Of a stretch of 7,953 nucleotides of DNA, positions 4,992-7,953 are shown piece by piece. The notes under the pieces are model-generated. The model made no database searches. It was not told the DNA's origin and saw nothing but the letters and a program-made list of their open reading frames with translations. A program made the position numbers and the translations under genes. The number at the start of each line of letters is the position of its first letter. The stretch's first letter is position 1. Source of the DNA: Patescibacteria group bacterium (GTDB lineage Bacteria; Patescibacteriota; Minisyncoccia; Phycocordibacterales; UBA6065); NCBI GenBank assembly GCA_028866595.1, contig JAGWHV010000037.1:1-7953 (forward strand). The letters are read 5' to 3'.

Positions 4992-5567
4992 ATGGCAAAG
5001 AACGCGGCGCTCTTTCGCGAGCGCTATATACTCGCATATGTCGGGTCGACGATCCTTATCGTCGCGAGCGTCTTTTCCTATATGCTCTATCCGAAGGCGG
5101 CTCCAGCGGCGGCGCTCTCGTCGGCGGATTCAAAATCATTCCAGTCCGGGAGATTCGGCATATTTTTCATGTATCCGGAGAACTATCGGCTCGATGAGCG
5201 GGATCTCGGCGGAGCAGCGCCTTTGCACTTCGCTCTTGTATTAAAGCCGTCTCCAGGCAGCTCGTCCTCCGGTGGCCAGATCGTCATAGATATGTATGAA
5301 GACGAGCCGGAATATATGACGGCGGGCGACTTTGTCCGCGCCTATCCGGATCTGGCTATGCGCGCGATTGGGGCAGATATCGCTTCATCGACTCGTGGAT
5401 ATCTTCACGGTCTCGAGTTTCCATGGTCGCCTCCATATCAAGGTCGGACATTTGTCGTCGCTCGCAAAGGCTTCATATATGCGTTCTCGCTCGTCGGCGC
5501 AGACGAGACGAGCGCCATCGGACGCGACTTTGACCGCATCGTCGCGACTGCCGCCGTAGCGCGGTGA
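4992..5567 (+). CDS. Anchored exported protein, second of a similar pair, function unknown
   Basis: From the ATG at 4992 the product is 191 residues: a short basic head, one membrane segment (about 13-33, YVGSTILIVASVFSYMLYP), an Ala/Ser linker, and an outer domain of about 145 residues. The domain begins FQSGRFGIFFMYPENYRLDE, matching in kind the YSNETFGFDIKLPPGF opening of the gene before it (aromatic, FGF or FGI, then P and a basic or acidic turn), and ends FDRIVATAAVAR, again like its neighbour's LFDSVTASLDIH. The two may be distant paralogues. This one has no cysteines, so it is not a disulfide client. The ATG is favoured over a TTG at 4986. It lies 10 bases after the previous stop, so it should share that transcript. 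Function unknown. Confidence 0.68.
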   Translation: MAKNAALFRERYILAYVGSTILIVASVFSYMLYPKAAPAAALSSADSKSFQSGRFGIFFMYPENYRLDERDLGGAAPLHFALVLKPSPGSSSSGGQIVIDMYEDEPEYMTAGDFVRAYPDLAMRAIGADIASSTRGYLHGLEFPWSPPYQGRTFVVARKGFIYAFSLVGADETSAIGRDFDRIVATAAVAR

Positions 5568-5617
5568 TGACTCATACTCATCGATCAGGCAAGGTTGCGG
5601 CGCAGGTCGGAGTCTCT

Positions 5618-5626
5618 TGCTATAGT
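5618..5626 (+). promoter_or_regulatory. Extended -10 promoter of the molybdoenzyme operon (TGCTATAGT)
   Basis: TG-C-TATAGT ends 7 bases before the ATG at 5634. With its TG extension it should work with little -35 contact; TTGCGG (5595-5600) is too far away at 20 bases. Transcription would begin at about the ATG. It separates the redox pair from the preceding exported-protein genes. Confidence 0.55.
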
Positions 5627-5633
5627 TAAAGGC

Positions 5634-6233
5634 ATGATCATCAACGAGGGTTTCAAAGCAAAGCGCGCGCCGAACGATCGTCTGCCGCCGGGCCAGTATG
5701 AGGAGACGGGGTTTCCAGTGCTGTCGCTCGGACCCACGCCTTTGGTCCCTCTCGATTCGTGGCGGTTCGAAGTCGACGGTCTCGTCGACGCGAAGATCTC
5801 CTGGGACTGGCAGCAGTTCAGCTCCTTGCCAGCCGAAGACATCGTCCGCGATATCCATTGCGTGACCAAGTGGTCGAAATTCGACACGACCTGGCGCGGC
5901 GTGTCGATGGACCAGATCATCAGCTTGGCCGGCGTATCGCCTGAAGCGACCCACATCATCGCCCATTCCCATGACGGCTATACGACGAATATTCCCATCG
6001 AGGACATTCGCGGCGGCAAAGCCTGGATCGCGTATGTGTTCGGCGGCGCGCCGCTCGAACCGGAGCATGGCGGCCCAGCGCGTCTTCTCGTGCCGCATCT
6101 CTATTTTTGGAAAAGCGCAAAATGGCTCTCGAGGCTCGAATTCGTTCGCGGGGATAGGCCCGGTTTCTGGGAGACTCGCGGATACCATAATTATGGCGAT
6201 CCCTGGAAAGAACAGCGCTACACATATGATTGA
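5634..6233 (+). CDS. Sulfite-oxidase-like molybdopterin oxidoreductase (YedY/SuoX fold), cytoplasmic
   Basis: The 199-residue protein is a compact sulfite-oxidase-fold enzyme that should bind molybdenum through a molybdopterin cofactor. Cys76 in IHCVTKWSKFDTTWRGV is the expected molybdenum ligand. GAPLEPEHGGPARLLVP and YFWKSAKWL (about 138-166) form the cofactor-binding core, and RGYHNYGDPWKEQR (182-195) closes the family. Unlike MsrP (YedY) there is no Tat signal peptide, so it is probably cytoplasmic. Short relatives of this kind are common and usually annotated sulfite oxidase-like; true substrates are mostly unknown and sulfite oxidation is not established. The ATG at 5634 fits the promoter just upstream; an earlier in-frame start would lie before that promoter. 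Its stop overlaps the ATG of the flavoprotein gene by 8 bases (ATGATTGA), so the two are translationally coupled and probably an electron-transfer pair. Confidence 0.9.
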   Translation: MIINEGFKAKRAPNDRLPPGQYEETGFPVLSLGPTPLVPLDSWRFEVDGLVDAKISWDWQQFSSLPAEDIVRDIHCVTKWSKFDTTWRGVSMDQIISLAGVSPEATHIIAHSHDGYTTNIPIEDIRGGKAWIAYVFGGAPLEPEHGGPARLLVPHLYFWKSAKWLSRLEFVRGDRPGFWETRGYHNYGDPWKEQRYTYD

Positions 6234-6990
6234 TCAAAAGCACGATCTCGGGCGCTGGCGGAGGGCGACCGTCGTCTCGACGACGAAAGCGGCTTCGAAT
6301 GTCATGGCTATTCGCTTTGCCGTCGAAGGTTGGCGAGAAGATGGCGGACACAAGCCAGGCCAGCACGTCGATGTCCGTCTCACATCGGCTGACGGCTATA
6401 TGGCCGAACGTAGCTACTCGATAGCCAACCCTTTTCCGGGCGACGATTTCGATGTTGAGCTCGGCGTTGAGCTTCTTGAAAATGGCGAAGTCTCTCCGTA
6501 TCTCTGGCAGCTCCAGCCAGGGGAGGCGATCGAGATGCGCGGACCGATAGGCGGTCACTTCATCTGGGGAACGGATATGCCCGACCCGCTCGTACTCGTT
6601 GCCGGCGGCTCCGGCATGGTGCCTCTCATGAGCATGCTCCGGCTGCATGAGAGCTCGGCTGCCAAGGGTGCAGATAGGGAGGTAGTATTCATCATAAGCT
6701 TGCGGACGATCGACAAATTGCTCTATGCCGATGAGCTCGCCGAGATAAGTCGTCGCGACGCGCGGGTGAGGATTGCGATCGCCCTCACTGAAAGTGTTCC
6801 AGACGGTTGGACAGGCTATTCCCGCCGCATCGATGCCCAGATGTTCGAGAAGGAGGTCGGTCGTCTTAAAGGTTCGATGCCCGATATATATATCTGCGGT
6901 CCGACGAGATTCGTCGAAGCCGCGGCGAATCTCCTCGTTGGTCTCGGCTTTAACACCCATTCGATCAGGACAGAGAGGTTTGGAGGATAA
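6226..6990 (+). CDS. FAD/NAD(P)-binding oxidoreductase of the ferredoxin-NADP reductase family
   Basis: The 254-residue protein has the two-domain plan of ferredoxin-NADP reductases. The FAD-binding barrel (about 10-115) carries RSYS (62-65), the flavin-binding motif, and GPIGGHF (106-112). The NAD(P)-binding domain carries VAGGSGMVPLMSM (125-137) and YICGPTRFVEAA (222-233), ending IRTERFGG, the normal C-terminus of this group. No iron-sulfur or ferredoxin domain is fused. It would move electrons between NAD(P)H and a partner. The overlap with the sulfite-oxidase-like gene makes that molybdoenzyme the likely partner, in place of the heme b subunit YedZ/MsrQ. The first ATG in phase with the upstream stop (6226) is chosen; longer readings would overlap that gene out of frame. 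Its TAA touches a strong hairpin that terminates the convergent gene. Confidence 0.9.
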   Translation: MIDQKHDLGRWRRATVVSTTKAASNVMAIRFAVEGWREDGGHKPGQHVDVRLTSADGYMAERSYSIANPFPGDDFDVELGVELLENGEVSPYLWQLQPGEAIEMRGPIGGHFIWGTDMPDPLVLVAGGSGMVPLMSMLRLHESSAAKGADREVVFIISLRTIDKLLYADELAEISRRDARVRIAIALTESVPDGWTGYSRRIDAQMFEKEVGRLKGSMPDIYICGPTRFVEAAANLLVGLGFNTHSIRTERFGG

Positions 6991-7021
6991 AAAAGCCCCG
7001 CCGCATGGAATGCGGCGGGGC
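6989..7021 (-). terminator. Strong intrinsic terminator, minus strand (weakly shared with the plus strand)
   Basis: Arms GCCCCGCCGCAT (6995-7006) and ATGCGGCGGGGC (7010-7021) form a perfect 12-base stem with a 3-base loop. On the minus strand six T follow at once (complement of 6989-6994), the classic intrinsic form, and the stop of the minus-strand gene lies 15 bases before it. On the plus strand the downstream bases are GTATATATTCC, so termination of the flavoprotein transcript there would be weaker. Confidence 0.85.
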
Positions 7022-7035
7022 GTATATATTCCGGA

Positions 7036-7296
7036 TCAAACGGAGACACGGTCGCGAGCAGTGTCCCACGAGCACCGCTCGATACGCTCGATGAAGCGGC
7101 TCTCGATGAGGATCGATCGGCCGTTCGAGTCTCGGACATGCGAATGTTCGGCGCCGGCCACCGCTACCTGGAGAAATTCTTCTCCGCGATAACAGACGAT
7201 CTTTTCTTCTTGCGAGATGTCTTTTCCGAGGAGGCGAGCTTCGCACGCATCGGTATTTATGGCGACAGGATGGGGCGCAGGCAGGTGGTGGATCAT
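7036..7296 (-). CDS. Small hypothetical protein, function unknown
   Basis: I do not recognise this 86-residue product. It has three cysteines (18, 35, 75) and segments that alternate like small beta domains: EEKIVCYRGEEFLQVAVAG, then VRDSNGRSILIESRFIERIERC. No membrane segment or signal peptide is seen, so it is probably cytoplasmic. The case for a real gene is its context: the stop (TGA at 7036-7038) is followed 15 bases later by a textbook terminator pointing the same way, and a minus-strand promoter (TTGACC, 17-base spacer, GAGAAT) lies about 30 bases before the ATG. Overlapping readings on the plus strand have no such support. It is transcribed toward the flavoprotein gene and away from the secreted-protein gene. 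Confidence 0.6.
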   Translation of the reverse strand: MIHHLPAPHPVAINTDACEARLLGKDISQEEKIVCYRGEEFLQVAVAGAEHSHVRDSNGRSILIESRFIERIERCSWDTARDRVSV

Positions 7297-7326
7297 GAAA
7301 AAGAGCTAGCAGGGACGGGAAAGGAT

Positions 7327-7355
7327 ATTCTCGCTTCTTCTCGATTTTCGGTCAA
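7327..7355 (-). promoter_or_regulatory. Candidate promoter of the small minus-strand gene
   Basis: On the minus strand TTGACC (7355-7350) and GAGAAT (7332-7327) are separated by 17 bases. The -35 box is one base from consensus, the -10 box is weaker. The leader would be about 25 bases before the ATG at 7296. Confidence 0.4.
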
Positions 7356-7442
7356 CACATTGACATATTGTGACTTTAATATTCTGTTGTTAAAAGGACC
7401 TTTCTCCAAAACGACCGGCCCCAGATTATTTTTGATGATGAT

Positions 7443-7537
7443 TGTCCTTTATGTTTGCTAAAGATGAAAATCCATTGGTCTTTCATAAAAGACATCTTTT
7501 CTACGAGTTCTCAAAATGTCCTTTATATGTCCTTTAT
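7443..7537 (+). repeat. Three copies of TGTCCTTTAT, two in 11-base tandem
   Basis: The word TGTCCTTTAT occurs at 7443-7452, 7517-7526 and 7528-7537. The last two are a perfect tandem of ATGTCCTTTAT (7516-7526 and 7527-7537) with a period of 11 bases, about one DNA helical turn. A partial inverted copy, AAAGGAC, is at 7393-7399. The cluster lies 90 to 185 bases before the secreted-protein gene. Spacing by one helical turn is typical of binding sites for a dimeric or cooperative activator. Confidence 0.55.
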
Positions 7538-7626
7538 GCGATCGTATCCACATGTAAAGCCATATTTGGTGAGCTATTTTTTTGACTTCCAGCCGTATTT
7601 GCTTAAGGTTGGAGATACATACAGGC

Positions 7627-7953
7627 ATGAAGCAAATCCAGCAGCGACTCAAGCTATCTCACAAGAAAGCGCTCATCATGGCGCTTGTTTCCGCTTTGCT
7701 GATTCAGCCGTTCGTGCCCGCCATCGCTTTTGCCGGCGGTAGCGCTCCTGACCAGGCGCCATCGGCACCGAGCATATCTGGGCCGACGAGCGGTTCGTCT
7801 AACACCTCGTACACATTCACCGCCGTCTCGACAGATCCAGAGAACGATCAGATCGACTATGGCTTTGACTGGGACAATGACGGGATCATCGACGGCTACA
7901 CTGGCTACGTCAATTCAGGCACGCCGGCCCAGCTGTCGCATACGTGGACCTAT
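7627..7953 (+). CDS. Secreted protein with PKD-like domain (5' part; runs off the window)
   Basis: A frame starting at the ATG at 7627 stays open to the window end, giving 109 residues. The N-terminus is a Sec signal peptide: basic head (MKQIQQRLKLSHKK), hydrophobic core (ALIMALVSALLIQPFVPAI) and likely cleavage after AFA (near residue 36). The mature part starts with a Ser/Pro-rich linker and then a PKD/Ig-like repeat: PSAPSISGPTSG, YTFTAVSTDPENDQIDYGFD, WDNDGIIDG, and SHTWTY at the edge. The D-x-D-x-D-G-like WDNDGIIDG turn can bind calcium in related domains. Such repeats form extended surface proteins for adhesion, substrate binding or enzyme display; which applies cannot be judged without the rest. 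The repeats at 7443-7537 probably belong to its control region. No Shine-Dalgarno sequence is evident. Confidence 0.82.
   Translation, partial: MKQIQQRLKLSHKKALIMALVSALLIQPFVPAIAFAGGSAPDQAPSAPSISGPTSGSSNTSYTFTAVSTDPENDQIDYGFDWDNDGIIDGYTGYVNSGTPAQLSHTWTY

Larger units (their letters stand above)
7297..7626. other. AT-rich intergenic control region
   Basis: This stretch of 330 bases between two diverging genes is much richer in AT than the genes around it. It holds a minus-strand promoter, a small palindrome with paired -35-like arms, repeated TGTCCTTTAT words and a 6-base hairpin (GTCTTT-CATA-AAAGAC, 7478-7493). I see no convincing gene or known RNA family in it. Open readings on either strand are short, unlike known proteins, and cross the repeats. 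Confidence 0.55.

Noticed and set aside
5385..6188. Minus-strand open frame of 267 codons
   Set aside because: It is antisense to the molybdoenzyme and the end of the preceding gene, with no recognisable domain; the plus-strand protein has clear family motifs.
5956..6960. Minus-strand open frame of 334 codons
   Set aside because: Despite its length it is antisense to the flavoprotein, which carries intact FAD and NAD(P) motifs. No domain is visible in the antisense product.
7138..7461. Plus-strand open frame of 107 codons
   Set aside because: It starts inside the minus-strand gene and runs into the AT-rich control region; nothing in it resembles a known protein, and the terminator supports the minus strand.
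7478..7493. GTCTTT-CATA-AAAGAC hairpin as a terminator
   Set aside because: A 6-base AT-rich stem with only four T nearby is too weak, and no gene ends in front of it on either strand.
7443..7537. CRISPR-like or iteron origin reading of the TGTCCTTTAT repeats
   Set aside because: The repeats are only 10-11 bases, three in number, without regular spacers, and no Cas or replication-initiator gene is nearby.

Overview
The window looks like a stretch of a small bacterial chromosome of the Patescibacteria (Candidate Phyla Radiation) type, probably a parcubacterial lineage with fairly high GC. This is an inference from gene content and style: short exported proteins with a single membrane anchor, a LexA-like regulator, a VKOR-type disulfide enzyme, almost no Shine-Dalgarno sequences, and -10 promoter boxes placed 6 to 8 bases before start codons. 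TGA is used as a stop, so the code looks standard. The core is GC-rich; two patches (about 82-690 and 7300-7625) are clearly AT-rich.

Layout. (1) Positions 1-81 hold the tail of a plus-strand gene that resembles the C-terminus of an IS1595/ISXO2-type transposase. It converges on two AT-rich, unrecognised minus-strand genes (370-642 and 90-392), which look acquired. (2) At 691-720 a sigma70-like promoter carries a GAAC-N4-GTTC palindrome between its -35 and -10 boxes, the Gram-positive type of SOS box. It precedes a small basic protein (769-984) and a LexA-family self-cleaving repressor (992-1603). (3) A two-anchor membrane protein with a sensor-like outer domain (1661-2245) meets, tail to tail with a 26-base overlap, a minus-strand ABC importer operon: permease (2972-3799) then ATPase (2220-2957) of the nitrate/sulfonate/taurine family. 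(4) Divergent from the importer lies a plus-strand group: a VKOR-like membrane oxidoreductase (3883-4281) and two anchored exported proteins (4343-4981 and 4992-5567). (5) A cytoplasmic sulfite-oxidase-like molybdopterin enzyme (5634-6233) overlaps by 8 bases a ferredoxin-NADP-reductase-like flavoprotein (6226-6990), giving a two-gene redox module. (6) A strong hairpin followed by a T-run on the minus strand terminates a small unrecognised minus-strand gene (7036-7296). (7) About 330 AT-rich bases with repeated TGTCCTTTAT words precede a secreted PKD-domain protein (7627 onward) that leaves the window.

How they may work together: LexA probably represses its own operon through the SOS box. VKOR probably supplies disulfides to exported proteins, including the neighbour with two cysteines. 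The molybdoenzyme is probably reduced or re-oxidised through the adjacent flavoprotein. The most interesting signals are the in-promoter SOS box, the repeated leaderless start signal, the molybdenum redox pair in a CPR-like genome, and the tandem-repeat control region before the secreted protein. No tRNA, rRNA, CRISPR array or complete mobile element is visible.
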